NCBI RefSeq assembly: GCF_034313965.1
Contig: NZ_JAVIWQ010000002.1
Span: 3,224,001-3,288,000, forward strand
Direction of reading: 5' to 3'
DNA: 64,000 nt
Source: Herbaspirillum sp. RTI4
GTDB lineage: Bacteria; Pseudomonadota; Gammaproteobacteria; Burkholderiales; Burkholderiaceae_D
Shown here: positions 18,711-29,153 of the stretch, piece after piece
Layout: each line of letters begins with the position of its first letter
How positions within the stretch are numbered: position 1 is the first letter of the stretch
Notes under the pieces: generated by a model
Told to the model about the DNA's origin: nothing
What the model saw: the letters and a program-made list of their open reading frames with translations, nothing else
Database searches by the model: none
Translations under genes and position numbers: made by a program

Positions 18711-21443
18711 CCCCAATTGCGCCTCCAACTCCCGAATCAGCGGCGACAAGGCCATCTCCAGCGAATCGGCCAGCGCCATAATTTCCTGCTTCGCTATTTT
18801 ATTTTTGCAGCCGTGCTCAATCGACGCTGCCAGTTCATTGATGCGATCCGCACCGGCATAGCTGGACGTGCTCTTGAGCGTATGCGCCAATCGTTCCGCC
18901 GTCGCTGAATCGTCCTGCGCCATTGCCGCATGAATGTCGGCCGCAGTGGTTTTCTGCGAGATTGCGTATTTTTTCAGAATCGATAAGTAAAGCGACTTCT
19001 TCCCCATGCAGGAGCGCAAGCCTTTCTCCGTATTCAGGCCCTCGATATTTTCAGGTAGCTCATCCTCTCCCAATACGATTTTTTTCACCGGCGCAGCCTC
19101 AATCACTACTGAAGGCGGCTTGTACCATTTCAACAAAGTGCGCCACAGCGCATCAACATCGATAGGCTTGCTGATGAAGTCATTCATCCCTGCCGCAAAG
19201 CAATTTTCCATGTCGGTTTGCATCGCATTGGCGGTCATCGCCAGAATCGGAATGGTGCGCAGATGTTCAAGCTTCCTGATTTCGCGCGTCGCCGTAATCC
19301 CATCCATGACAGGCATTTGCATGTCCATCAGAATCAGATCATAACTGGCCTCCTGCGCCATGCGCACACCAATCTCGCCGTTGTCTGCAATCGCAACGAC
19401 CAGCCCTTCCGACGTTAATATTTCACTGGCAATCTGCTGATTAAGCTCGTTATCTTCCACCAGCAAGATACGGCCGCCGCTCAGCATCTTGATCTGTTCC
19501 TCCTGATAGGCCGAAGAAGACTCACTTCTCTCAGGCGTCTTGATGCCGGTATGCAGAACCTGCACTACCGCATTGAACAGTTGCGATGCCTGCACCGGTT
19601 TCACCAGCACGGTTTCCACGCCCATTTGCACCGCCTGAGCCTGAAGGTCACTACCGTCATACGAGGTCACCATCACCAGTTTAGGGAGATGCGGCAAGTC
19701 CATTGTCTGAATGCTTTTCGCGACAGCCAGACCGTCCATTTCCGGCATCTGCCAATCCAGAAAAACGACGTCGTAAGGCGCGCCCTTATCGTGCGCCTGT
19801 TGTATCGCCTGCAACGCAGCCATGCCGGAATGGACGGCGCGCGTTTTAAACAGCATCCCCTCCAATAAATCCTGCATCACTTCACGCGCACTATCCACAT
19901 CGTCCACCACCAGGATGTTCCGCCCATGCAGCTCCGACTGCGGCATCAGCAATGCGCCAACATTCTTGGCAATACCCAAATGCGCGGTGAACCAGAAGGT
20001 ACTGCCCTTGCCCGGCTCGCTTTCGACACCAACATCACCATTCATCAACTGCGCCAGCTTTTTAGCAATCACCAGACCTAAGCCAGTACCACCGTATTTG
20101 CGTGTAGTGCCGGAATCGGCTTGCTGAAACGACTGGAATAATTTATTGATCTGTTCCGGTGTCAGGCCGATGCCGGTGTCTTGCACCGCGAAATAGACGA
20201 ACACATCATCGTTCGTATGTTCTTTCAAACGAACGATGACCTTGACCTCTCCTTGCTCGGTAAACTTCACGGCATTATTGGCATAGTTGATCAAGGTCTG
20301 CGCCAGACGCGTCGGGTCGCCGATTAAATAGCGCGGCAGAGCCTTGTCCACATCGAACACCAGCTCCAGCCCTTTGGCCGCCGCTTTGTCATTGATTAAA
20401 TTAGCGACATTGTCGAGAACCTTTTCCAGCGAAAAATCAATCAGCTCAATGTCCAGTTTGCCGGCTTCAATTTTTGAAAAATCGAGGATGTCGTTAATGA
20501 TGCCCAACAGGTGATTACCGGCCCCTTGTATCTTGGTGACATAGTCTCTCTGCTTGTCATTGAGTTTTGTTTTTTGCGCCAGATGGGAAAGCCCGATGAT
20601 GGCATTCATCGGGGTGCGGATTTCATGGCTCATGGACGCCAGAAACTCGCTTTTTGCCTGGGTTGCCTTCTCCGCCACATCACGCGCATTTTCCAGATCG
20701 GCGTAGCTCAATTGCAATTGCGCCGTACGCTCTTCCACGCGCTGTTCCAACTCCATATTCAGTTTGAATATTTTTTGTTCCGCCTCCTTGTGACTGGCCA
20801 CTTCCGCCGACAATTCACTGGTGCGTTCCGCAATCGTCTGCTCTAACCGCTCATTGGCCAGACGAATCGTTTCCTGCATCTCCAGCAACTTATTGTTGTT
20901 CTGAACCGCGGTCTCGTAAATGGAAAGCAGCAAACTCAAAATATGTTTCTTATCGGAGTCGATGTAATATTTTGCCCCGGAAAAAAAGACCGGCACCCCG
21001 CCTTTGTCTTCCTCATCGACGCGTATGTTGGAACTGAGCAGCATGTACTTGATCCGCAGCAGCAAATCATGGGCGTCATAAGGTTTGGTGAGAAAATTAT
21101 CGGCGCGGCATTCAAGCCCGCGAATGACGTCGGTAGGATCGGTCAACGAGGTCAGCAAAATGACGGGAATATCTTTCAGCCCGGCGTCGTGCTTGAGCTG
21201 AGAACATAATTCAAAGCCGTTCATGTTGGGCATGTTGATATCGCTGATGATGATGTCCGGCTTTTTACTATGCGCTATTTCCAGCCCTTCCCTGCCGTTT
21301 TTTGCCAGCAACACCTGATAACCTTCGACCGCCAGCGTACGTTTCAGCATGAGTGCCTGAATACTACTGTCCTCAACAATCAGCACCGAAATGCTTTCAC
21401 TGGACGCTGCGATTTCATCTGAATCGGAATGGAGTGCGCTCAT
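18699..21443 (-). CDS. Hybrid sensor kinase REC-HisKA-HATPase-REC-REC-Hpt
   Basis: The 914-aa cytoplasmic multidomain phosphorelay protein starts at ATG 21443; earlier in-frame codons overlap the cheB end and look untranslated. Order: receiver 1 (VLIVEDSS... [13 protein letters not shown]), coiled coil (about 170-290), HisKA ([18 protein letters not shown]), HATPase ([24 protein letters not shown]), receiver 2 ([13 protein letters not shown]), receiver 3 ([13 protein letters not shown]) and C-terminal Hpt ([14 protein letters not shown]). No membrane segment is seen. The position directly after cheB suggests it is the output or input relay of the chemosensory system. Receiver 1 probably takes phosphate from CheA; this is inference. 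Confidence 0.93.
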   Translation of the reverse strand: MSALHSDSDEIAASSESISVLIVEDSSIQALMLKRTLAVEGYQVLLAKNGREGLEIAHSKKPDIIISDINMPNMNGFELCSQLKHDAGLKDIPVILLTSLTDPTDVIRGLECRADNFLTKPYDAHDLLLRIKYMLLSSNIRVDEEDKGGVPVFFSGAKYYIDSDKKHILSLLLSIYETAVQNNNKLLEMQETIRLANERLEQTIAERTSELSAEVASHKEAEQKIFKLNMELEQRVEERTAQLQLSYADLENARDVAEKATQAKSEFLASMSHEIRTPMNAIIGLSHLAQKTKLNDKQRDYVTKIQGAGNHLLGIINDILDFSKIEAGKLDIELIDFSLEKVLDNVANLINDKAAAKGLELVFDVDKALPRYLIGDPTRLAQTLINYANNAVKFTEQGEVKVIVRLKEHTNDDVFVYFAVQDTGIGLTPEQINKLFQSFQQADSGTTRKYGGTGLGLVIAKKLAQLMNGDVGVESEPGKGSTFWFTAHLGIAKNVGALLMPQSELHGRNILVVDDVDSAREVMQDLLEGMLFKTRAVHSGMAALQAIQQAHDKGAPYDVVFLDWQMPEMDGLAVAKSIQTMDLPHLPKLVMVTSYDGSDLQAQAVQMGVETVLVKPVQASQLFNAVVQVLHTGIKTPERSESSSAYQEEQIKMLSGGRILLVEDNELNQQIASEILTSEGLVVAIADNGEIGVRMAQEASYDLILMDMQMPVMDGITATREIRKLEHLRTIPILAMTANAMQTDMENCFAAGMNDFISKPIDVDALWRTLLKWYKPPSVVIEAAPVKKIVLGEDELPENIEGLNTEKGLRSCMGKKSLYLSILKKYAISQKTTAADIHAAMAQDDSATAERLAHTLKSTSSYAGADRINELAASIEHGCKNKIAKQEIMALADSLEMALSPLIRELEAQLGIET

Positions 21444-21507
21444 GTTGTACTCGCAGGCATAAGTAAAGGGAGATTCCCCAAAAACTACGGATGAAACAAC
21501 TGCCCGG

Positions 21508-22554
21508 CTAACCCGGCTTGACCAGCTGTTCCAGAAACGGTGCAATGTCATCCAGCGCCAAAACATGTCTGACCGAGCCTAGTTCAATCGCTTGCTTCGG
21601 CATGCCAAACACCACACAGCTTTCCGCATTCTGCGCAATGGTCATGCCCCCGGCATTGCTAACGGCCAGCATGCCATCGGCCCCGTCATTCCCCATTCCG
21701 GTGAGCAAGACAGAAATCATCTGTTTGCCAAAATGGGTCGCTGCCGAAATCATCGTCATGCTCACGGAAGGACAATGTCCACGATGCAGCATATCTTTTG
21801 AGATCACAAATCTGCCATGCGAATCAAACTCCAGATGCGCCTTTTCATGCGGAAAATAAATATTTCCAGGGACAGGAAATTCGCCGGCTTGCGCCACCCG
21901 ACAGCTCAGTTTGCAGAGCGATCCCAGCCAGGAAATGAAGTTATCCAAAAAGCCATCACTGATATGCTGAACACAAACGATGGGCAAAGGAAAGTCAGCT
22001 GGCAATTCCGACAAAATCGACAGCAGCGCCTGTGGCCCGCCAGTAGAGGCGCCGATCACCAGCATCCGATATTCGTTACGGGATTTCACTTCCCCATACC
22101 CAATCATCGGGGGCAAACGTACGACAGGTGTGTGCCGTCGAAAAACATGCACGCCGGACAAGATGCGTATCTTGTCCAGCAACTCAGCGGCAATGCCGTT
22201 GTAGAGCCCCGCATCCTCCAACCCGGGTTTGGTCAGCACATCCAAGGCACCGGCTTCGATCAGCTTGAAGACATTGCCCGATCCCGATTGCGCTGAAATA
22301 CTCACCACCAGCACCGGACGGGGATGATCCGCCATGATATTTTTCACCAGCTCCAGGCCATCCATTCCGGGCATATGAAAGTCGGTACACACCACCGCCG
22401 GATCCAGACTGGAAATCATTTGCAAGGCCTGATTGCCATCGTTTGCTGTTCCAACGACTTCAATGTCAGAAGTCTGTCCAATTATTTTTCTCAAAATCCG
22501 AATGGCGACTGGAGAATCATCGACGAGCAGTACCCGGATTTTTTCATCGTCCAT
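21508..22554 (-). CDS. cheB: Chemotaxis response regulator methylesterase
   Basis: The 348-aa protein has a receiver domain ([10 protein letters not shown], phospho-acceptor Asp58 in [11 protein letters not shown]), a linker and a methylesterase domain with the catalytic Ser in [10 protein letters not shown], His in CVQHIS and Asp in GMGNDGADG. It removes methyl groups or deamidates glutamines on the receptor and so sets adaptation. The ATG is one base after the cheA stop codon, so translation is coupled. The cognate receptor is probably the MCP encoded upstream. Confidence 0.96.
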   Translation of the reverse strand: MDDEKIRVLLVDDSPVAIRILRKIIGQTSDIEVVGTANDGNQALQMISSLDPAVVCTDFHMPGMDGLELVKNIMADHPRPVLVVSISAQSGSGNVFKLIEAGALDVLTKPGLEDAGLYNGIAAELLDKIRILSGVHVFRRHTPVVRLPPMIGYGEVKSRNEYRMLVIGASTGGPQALLSILSELPADFPLPIVCVQHISDGFLDNFISWLGSLCKLSCRVAQAGEFPVPGNIYFPHEKAHLEFDSHGRFVISKDMLHRGHCPSVSMTMISAATHFGKQMISVLLTGMGNDGADGMLAVSNAGGMTIAQNAESCVVFGMPKQAIELGSVRHVLALDDIAPFLEQLVKPG

Positions 22555-22555
22555 A

Positions 22556-24838
22556 TCAGACCAGTCTTTTCAAAGTATCGAGCAACAATTTCTGTTCAAA
22601 GGTCGCCTTAGAAATATACGCATTGGCACCCGCTTCCATACCGCGTTTTTTATCTTCGTCGGTCGATAACATGGTGACCAGCACCAGCGGCAATTTTGCA
22701 TATTTCTTATGTGACCGGACTTTTTGCGCCAGCTCAAGGCCATCCATGTTGGGCATATTGATATCGCTGACAATCGCATCGAAAGGCCGGGTATCGAGTT
22801 TGGAATACGCGTCCATTCCATCGACCGCCATCACCACCTCGTAACCGCCGGACTCCAGAATCCGCTTCATCTGCGCGCGCGTGGTCAGGCTATCTTCTGC
22901 CAGCAGAATCAATTGTTTTTTGTGTACAACAGCGTGAGCGGAAGAGGCCGATTCGGTCGCCTGACGTTTCAGTTCCGCGACAAAATCGACTGGATTCAAC
23001 ACCATGCACACTTCCCCCGTCCCCAGAATAGTGACGCCGGACAAATCATTGATATGCCGCAGTAAAACGCTTTGCGATTTCAAAACGATTTCCTGCTCAT
23101 CCAGTAACTCATCGACAATCAGACCAAAGCGCTCTTCATTGACTTCCATGATGATGCAAGGCGAGCGCTCTTCCGCTTTCTGCTGCGCGCCATCTTTTTC
23201 CGCCCGGACAAAATCTTTGCGTTTGAATTGCAGCAAATTCCCCAGGCGTGCCACCGCCACCGCCTTCTGTTCAAACATGGTCGCCAGATGCCCTTCGACC
23301 GTGAACAAGTCTTTCCAGGGCAGGGAGTAGGACTTTTGCACATGCTCCACCGGCACCGCGTACTTGACACCGTTATCGACCACAATCAGCACCCGCGAAG
23401 TAGCCAGCGTCAGCGGCAGTTGTATCCGTATCATGCAGGAGGTATCCGGCACCGACGAGACACTCACCGTCCCCTTCAGTTTTTTGACATTGGCATGGAC
23501 CACATCCATGCCCACGCCACGCCCTGACACATCGGAAACAAAAGTGCTGGTAGAAAATCCCGGCATGAAAATCAGACTCATGATTTTTTCATCGTCCATC
23601 GCCGCCAGCTCTTCTTCGCGCCACAGATTCGTTTTCAGGGCCGAACGCCGTATCGCTTGCAGATTCAGTCCGCGCCCATCATCTTCGATATCGATCATCA
23701 CGTTGGACGACGACTGATAAGCGCGCAAGCGGATATGGCCGGTAGCAGACTTGCCCTTGGCCAGCCGCTCTTGCGGCAACTCCAGTCCGTGATCGATGGC
23801 GTTTCGAATGATATGCATGAGAGGATCTTTCATCTCCTCCAGAATGCGCTTGTCGGCGGTAATGTCACCGCCCTCGATATGCAGCTCCACTTCCTTGCCA
23901 CACTCGCGTGAAAGTTTCCTGACCATCAGCCCGAATAGATTGAAAATCGTCGACAGCGGCAGCAGCCGCACGGAACGAATGCCGTCCTCCAGCTCACCGG
24001 TCACAAAATCAAGGCGAGCGCTATCTTCATACGCGGCACCGACCACGTTCTCAAGCTGGCTGGCATATTGCTCCAGCAAGGCCGACAAGAGAGAATTTTC
24101 AGACGTGCTTTTTTTGAAATTCAAATGGATCTGATCCCACTTTTCCTGCAACTCTTCCAGATCCATATACCGTCGGGCAATTCTGACTTTGGCCACCGTC
24201 AGTTCCCCTGCATGCGTCATCAGCATATCGAGCTTGCGGGTTTCCACGCGGATGGTTTCAATCACAAACTGCTCCGCCCCCGCCTTGCCGCCCAGGATGG
24301 CTTTACTGACATTGAACATCTCATCGATCTGGCCCGCTGAGCCCGCATCAGAACTCCTCCGTTCGCCTGACATCGCAACATTTTCTTCGCTACCGGAATC
24401 GGCAAATAAGACCGCATCCGTAGCAGATTCGCGCTCCGCCCCAATGCCACCCGCGTCGCCCGCATCTGCCGCCTTGAGCACATCCAGCACAGCACCGACA
24501 TCCACATTCGCGCGCTCGCCATGTGTCGCCTCGTTGACCAGTTTACGAATGGCATCCAGCGATTTGCACATGCAATCGATGGCCGCGCTGGTCAGCCGCT
24601 GTCCGCTGGTTCTGGCCTTGCCTAAAATATCTTCAAAGCGATGAAAAATGCGCTCGATATCGTACAGCTCCAGCATCCGCGATGCGCCCTTCAAACTATG
24701 TGACTCACGGAACAGCTCTTCAAGCAAAGGCACATTATCGGGATCTTTTTCAATGTGCAGCAAGCCGCTTTCAATGGCCTGCAAATGCTCGCTGCTTTCA
24801 ATGCGAAACAGATCACGCAGTTCGCTGTCTTCAATCAT
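22556..24838 (-). CDS. cheA: CheA-type hybrid histidine kinase with C-terminal receiver
   Basis: The 760-aa protein has Hpt (His47 in RESHSLKGASRML), dimerisation, HATPase (IRNAIDHGLE, GRGVGMDVV), CheW-like and C-terminal receiver ([20 protein letters not shown]) domains. ATG at 24838 is chosen for GGGAG 6 bases upstream. The fused receiver is typical of Wsp/Frz-type alternative systems; no free cheY is present in the cluster. It probably phosphorylates CheB, its own receiver and perhaps the downstream hybrid kinase. Confidence 0.95.
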   Translation of the reverse strand: MIEDSELRDLFRIESSEHLQAIESGLLHIEKDPDNVPLLEELFRESHSLKGASRMLELYDIERIFHRFEDILGKARTSGQRLTSAAIDCMCKSLDAIRKLVNEATHGERANVDVGAVLDVLKAADAGDAGGIGAERESATDAVLFADSGSEENVAMSGERRSSDAGSAGQIDEMFNVSKAILGGKAGAEQFVIETIRVETRKLDMLMTHAGELTVAKVRIARRYMDLEELQEKWDQIHLNFKKSTSENSLLSALLEQYASQLENVVGAAYEDSARLDFVTGELEDGIRSVRLLPLSTIFNLFGLMVRKLSRECGKEVELHIEGGDITADKRILEEMKDPLMHIIRNAIDHGLELPQERLAKGKSATGHIRLRAYQSSSNVMIDIEDDGRGLNLQAIRRSALKTNLWREEELAAMDDEKIMSLIFMPGFSTSTFVSDVSGRGVGMDVVHANVKKLKGTVSVSSVPDTSCMIRIQLPLTLATSRVLIVVDNGVKYAVPVEHVQKSYSLPWKDLFTVEGHLATMFEQKAVAVARLGNLLQFKRKDFVRAEKDGAQQKAEERSPCIIMEVNEERFGLIVDELLDEQEIVLKSQSVLLRHINDLSGVTILGTGEVCMVLNPVDFVAELKRQATESASSAHAVVHKKQLILLAEDSLTTRAQMKRILESGGYEVVMAVDGMDAYSKLDTRPFDAIVSDINMPNMDGLELAQKVRSHKKYAKLPLVLVTMLSTDEDKKRGMEAGANAYISKATFEQKLLLDTLKRLV

Positions 24839-24966
24839 GCTGGCTCCCATAACAGGCAGGGCAAATACCGCGCTTGAGTAGCGGACAATGCCCCGGCCAA
24901 TCCACCTGCAAATCCACTTACCACCGTGGAATCATCATCGATGACTCATCATCGATGGCTCACGCT

Positions 24967-26424
24967 TTACATTATTTTCCTCAATTTATTATTCGTCTCG
25001 TTGAGGTTCTCAATGGCGGCCTTGCTCTGAATAAATCCTGTCGCCGTTTCCTTGGCACCGGCATTCATGGTGTTGGCTGCGCCCACCACTTCCGCAATGG
25101 CCGATGTTTGCTGTCTGGCATTGAGCGCGCTTTGCTGCGAACTTTGATACACCAGATTGGTGACGTTGGAAATCGATTCAAACAACTCGTTGACCCTGTC
25201 CACAATCCCCATCACCGTTTCGATATTGCGTGTTCCTTCTTCGGTCCGCATGATGGAAGTATCGGAAGCTTTTTGTATGCCCGACACAATCAACTTGGCC
25301 TGCTCCGCCGATTTTTTACTTTCCACCGACAGCTTGCGCACTTCTGCCGCTACTACCGAAAAACCTTTTCCATGCTCTCCCGCGCGCGCCGCTTCCACGG
25401 CGGCGTTCAGCGCCAGCATATTGATCTGGTTGGAGAGGTCCTTGAGCAGTTCGGTAATCGTGCCGATTTGTCCGGTCTGCTCGGACAGCGACAAAATCTG
25501 ATCGGCAATCGCGCCTATCTTCAGCTTCAGACCATTCATCGCCTCCACCACCTGACGGATCGCATCATTACCGTCTTTGGTCAGGCTACTGGCGCTTTTC
25601 GCCATGTCGGCGGCGCTGGTCGACTGTTCCGTCGATTGTCGCGACGAGACCGAAAGCTCCTCCAGCGTCGTGGTCATTTCATTCGTCATGGCCGCTTGCT
25701 GGCTGGCAGTGCGTTCATGTTGAAGAATTTTCGCGGCAATTTCGTCGGAAGCGCTCACGCCCAAACTGATGCTACTGGTGATGCTGCGCATGAGCAGGAA
25801 GGCGGCCAACAGCCCAATAATAATGGAGCCGAGGGTCATCTCGATGATCAGAGTACGGACAGAGTTGTAGGTGTCCAGCGCTTCCTTTGCGCTCCGTGTA
25901 ATTTCCGATTTTTGAAATTCGAAAAATGCTTCAATCGCATCGATGTATTTGATTTGCATCGGACGGGCTTCCTCCAGCAGAACCTTCTTCGCTTTGACGA
26001 AATCTTTCGTCGTGATCAGCCCGATGAAGCTCGTTTCCGGCACAAGATATACCGCACGCGCATCGACAATTTTCTTGAACAGTTCCCTGTCCTGACCGGG
26101 CTGATCGAGCTCCTTGTCCAGATCTGCCATGATTTCTTTGCGATGAATAATTTCCTTTTCCAGCCCTTTCACCTCTAGCGCAATCAAATCCGGCTCAGTG
26201 AGGATGAGCGTGTTACGCATGTGGCGCGCGCTTTGCAGTACGCTCACTTCCCATTCGCTGGCAAACACTATGCGGGGCACCCTGTCATCGCTAAGATGGA
26301 CCAGGTTGTCTTTCAGCGCAGTCATATTAATCAGGCTAAAAGTGCCTAACATCAACATCAGCACCAGCATGAGGGAGAAGCCTAAAGTGATGCGGACCGA
26401 CATTTTCATCTCATTGAATTTCAT
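24967..26424 (-). CDS. Methyl-accepting chemotaxis protein, four-helix-bundle sensor
   Basis: The 485-aa receptor has TM1 at about residues 11-33 and TM2 at about 190-210 (LGSIIIGLLAAFLLM). These enclose a 160-residue helical periplasmic domain of the four-helix-bundle type. The signalling tip NQINMLALNAAVEAARAGEHGKGFSVVAAEVRKL is clear. The stretch between TM2 and the signalling helices does not show a clear HAMP P-x-x-x pattern. No NWETF-like CheR tether is seen at the C-terminus (NKLRKIM). It is probably the dedicated receptor of this cluster; the ligand is unknown. Confidence 0.93.
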   Translation of the reverse strand: MKFNEMKMSVRITLGFSLMLVLMLMLGTFSLINMTALKDNLVHLSDDRVPRIVFASEWEVSVLQSARHMRNTLILTEPDLIALEVKGLEKEIIHRKEIMADLDKELDQPGQDRELFKKIVDARAVYLVPETSFIGLITTKDFVKAKKVLLEEARPMQIKYIDAIEAFFEFQKSEITRSAKEALDTYNSVRTLIIEMTLGSIIIGLLAAFLLMRSITSSISLGVSASDEIAAKILQHERTASQQAAMTNEMTTTLEELSVSSRQSTEQSTSAADMAKSASSLTKDGNDAIRQVVEAMNGLKLKIGAIADQILSLSEQTGQIGTITELLKDLSNQINMLALNAAVEAARAGEHGKGFSVVAAEVRKLSVESKKSAEQAKLIVSGIQKASDTSIMRTEEGTRNIETVMGIVDRVNELFESISNVTNLVYQSSQQSALNARQQTSAIAEVVGAANTMNAGAKETATGFIQSKAAIENLNETNNKLRKIM

Positions 26425-26508
26425 GACGAACCCCGTTTTTTTGACGACTATTAAAAGGATGAAGGCAATTCAATCTCTGGCAAAAGAGAAAAGGGAAAAA
26501 ATATAAAA

Positions 26509-27525
26509 TTAGCTGCGCTCACTCACGATCAGTTCTTTGCTTCTTAATATTTCAGGCAGATTGAGTATCGTCATTGCCTTGTCGTTGTAGTGAATCGTGC
26601 CGACGAAATAGCGCAACACATCCTGATGCGCAGAAGTAGGCAAAGGAACCACTTCGGTTGGATCGACCTGCACGATATCGTCGATATCGTCCACTGCCAC
26701 GCCGACTAAAATGTTGTCCGTTGAACCGACCACAATCTTGGCACTAAGATTAAAGTTATCCACGGGCATTCCTAGTACCGTGCGGATATCAATGACGGTC
26801 AGAATATTGCCGCGCAGGTTCATGTTGCCCAACACATGGGAAGGACAATTGGGCAGAGGAATGATATTTTTTATTTTGGTGAATTCATTCACATAGCGGA
26901 TATCCATGCCGAAATACTCATGCCCGAGCAGCACGACGGCAAATTGCTGGATTTCTTTTCCGGCATCCGCTTCGGTTTTGCGAATTAATTCCGCTGCCCG
27001 TTTTTGCAAAATATCGTGATCCGCAGAACTCAAGGGCTCCGCTGCCTGAACCACATTGCCCGAAAGACCTTCCTCCACAATCAGGTCGTCCCTGTGCGCA
27101 ATGAGCAAGCGGTGATCGAGAATGCTGATGATCTGCTCGTCCACCCGCGCCATTCCCACTATCAGCGAGGATTGCCGATGCTGCGTGTCCTCCCACTTGG
27201 GCGGCAAATCAATTTGCGCTGCCTCAATGTGGATGACATCAAGCACCTCATTGACGATCATGCCCACCATCTCATGCCCCTCCTGGATGACCAGTACGGC
27301 ATCGCTGAGATGGCGCTCCTGCCCTCTCCCGCCAAGCAACAGACTCAGGTCCAGCACCGGCATGATGCTGCCGCGCAAATTAATGACTCCGGCCACATAC
27401 GCAGGCGCGCTTTCAATATGCTCGATAGCAGGCAGACTGAAGGTCATATTGACGAAGACCGAATCAATCGCATACAGGGAGTTGCGCATACTGAATACAA
27501 AATAAAGATTTCTGGATGCTTCCAT
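26509..27525 (-). CDS. Tandem double-CheW coupling protein
   Basis: The 338-aa protein carries two CheW domains in one chain. The first covers about residues 5-150 (AYVAGVINLRGSIMPVLDL), the second about 190-335 (HVLGNMNLRGNILTVIDI). Most CheW proteins have a single domain of about 150 residues. It would couple the MCP to CheA, possibly bridging two kinases or receptors. The ATG follows the cheR stop codon directly (TGAATG), so the two genes are translationally coupled. Confidence 0.92.
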   Translation of the reverse strand: MEASRNLYFVFSMRNSLYAIDSVFVNMTFSLPAIEHIESAPAYVAGVINLRGSIMPVLDLSLLLGGRGQERHLSDAVLVIQEGHEMVGMIVNEVLDVIHIEAAQIDLPPKWEDTQHRQSSLIVGMARVDEQIISILDHRLLIAHRDDLIVEEGLSGNVVQAAEPLSSADHDILQKRAAELIRKTEADAGKEIQQFAVVLLGHEYFGMDIRYVNEFTKIKNIIPLPNCPSHVLGNMNLRGNILTVIDIRTVLGMPVDNFNLSAKIVVGSTDNILVGVAVDDIDDIVQVDPTEVVPLPTSAHQDVLRYFVGTIHYNDKAMTILNLPEILRSKELIVSERS

Positions 27526-28986
27526 TCAACCCCCGTTGGATAATTTAGCTTTGTATTGATCCAGCACCTTCAGCAACTCGCTGACGCTATGCCCATCGTA
27601 AAATTCAATGCTGGTTTTTTCCGGCATGTTTCTGGCGATCTGTAGCGCGGCATCCAGCATTTTCTCGGCCTTCTTTTTATCCGACTCCTGCTTGTAAATA
27701 TTGAACAGTTCAATATGGCCGGCCAGAAATTCATGATCGATATACAAGGCTTTATTCAACAGCTCTTTACTCTCCTGACGCTTGCCCAAAATTTCGGCAA
27801 TCTGGGACAACACAAAATAAGGCAGAGGAGAATCATGGTTGAGCGCAATGGCTTTGTGACAATCGGCAACGGCAAGATCGTAATTGCCTTGCCCGGCGTG
27901 CTTTTTCGCATGCTTAAGCAGCAAGGTGAAATCTGCAATCGGTTCTGATGAAGGATGCGGGGACGGATGCGGGGACGCCTGCGCTATTTTTTTTTGCGCC
28001 TGTTGTGGCGGCGAAACAAGCGTTGAAGAGGGGGTAAAAGAAGAAATAGCGACTGAATCAACAACAGGGGTAGATGATAATTTGGGATGTCTTCTGTTGC
28101 CGACTACCGGGGCTGTCACTGGTCTGGCGTCCGGTTGCGTGTTCGCTGCCACCTCTTTCCGATAAATGATCAGTTGATCTATCCATTCGACTTTCAAATC
28201 ATGATTGTGAAACATGCCGAACTCGCTGTGTCCGGTCATGAGATAGCCATGCTCGGTTAAACAAGCGGCCATTTTTTTGGCGATCAGATTGATTGTCTTC
28301 GGCAAAAAATAAATGAATACGTTGCGGCAAATGATGAAATCGAAGGAGTAGAGCCCGGAGTAGAGATTGGGAAATTCATCCTCCACCAGGTTGCCATACG
28401 CAAACGTCACCATGTCCTGTATGTCCTGGTTAATTTTCCAGCCTTCCGCTTGCCGGGTGAAATAGCGGCTCTGCAAACCCGGATCAACCTGCCGGAATGA
28501 CCAGTCGCTGTAAATGCCGGTTCTGGCCCGATTCAGAATGCTTTGATTGACATCGGTTGCCATGATGCAGATGTCCCATTTCTGGTTCGGGTCCAACAAA
28601 GACAGCAATTGACTGAGCAAAATAGCGATGGAATACGCTTCCTCGCCTGAGGCGCAAGCAGCGCTCCAGATGCGTAATTTGCGCATGGATTTATTTTGAC
28701 TGATCAGCGTTGGAAGAATATGGTCCCGGAGTAAATCGCATTGCCCCTTGTCACGGAAAAAATACGACTCGCCCACCGTCAACAAGGCCATCAATTCATT
28801 CCACACCGGTGTTGACCCAGTATTTCCCTGCTGCAAACCAGTCAGAAAGGTGTCGGTATCCATCCCTAGTTTCACCCGGCTCATCTCCTCAATTTCTTTA
28901 GCCAGGCCGGTACGCGCTTCGGCACGCACAATCAACCCTGTGCGCCTCTCAATTAACCGGACAAGCTGACTGAACCAATCATTCAC
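27526..28986 (-). CDS. cheR: Chemotaxis methyltransferase CheR with C-terminal TPR
   Basis: The 486-aa protein methylates receptor glutamates with S-adenosylmethionine. The N-terminal helical domain is at about 1-75. The SAM fold contains RIWSAACASGEEAYSIAILLS and the late motif IICRNVFIYF. A Pro/Ser-rich linker (about 285-350) leads to tetratricopeptide helices (LAVADCHKAIALNHDSPLPYFVLSQI) at about 355-470. CheR-TPR fusions occur in Wsp/Frz-type systems. It is the first gene of the chemosensory run. Confidence 0.94.
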   Translation of the reverse strand: MNDWFSQLVRLIERRTGLIVRAEARTGLAKEIEEMSRVKLGMDTDTFLTGLQQGNTGSTPVWNELMALLTVGESYFFRDKGQCDLLRDHILPTLISQNKSMRKLRIWSAACASGEEAYSIAILLSQLLSLLDPNQKWDICIMATDVNQSILNRARTGIYSDWSFRQVDPGLQSRYFTRQAEGWKINQDIQDMVTFAYGNLVEDEFPNLYSGLYSFDFIICRNVFIYFLPKTINLIAKKMAACLTEHGYLMTGHSEFGMFHNHDLKVEWIDQLIIYRKEVAANTQPDARPVTAPVVGNRRHPKLSSTPVVDSVAISSFTPSSTLVSPPQQAQKKIAQASPHPSPHPSSEPIADFTLLLKHAKKHAGQGNYDLAVADCHKAIALNHDSPLPYFVLSQIAEILGKRQESKELLNKALYIDHEFLAGHIELFNIYKQESDKKKAEKMLDAALQIARNMPEKTSIEFYDGHSVSELLKVLDQYKAKLSNGG

Positions 28987-29153
28987 GCTTAACCTCTGAC
29001 CTAGTTATCGAGCAATGAAATCAGGTACATCTGAAAAGGTATGGCGAAACTTGTAAGCTGCAGTGAAGAAGCGCAACCGTACTTGAGTACGATGAGCATT
29101 GTGAATCCTTGCAGCCCTAAGATTGCACCGCGCAGTAGCTTAATCAGCGGTTC

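Noticed and set aside
24874..26178. 434-aa plus-strand frame opposite the MCP gene
   Set aside because: The MCP is certain from its signalling tip and two membrane segments; the antisense frame is His/Arg-rich noise.
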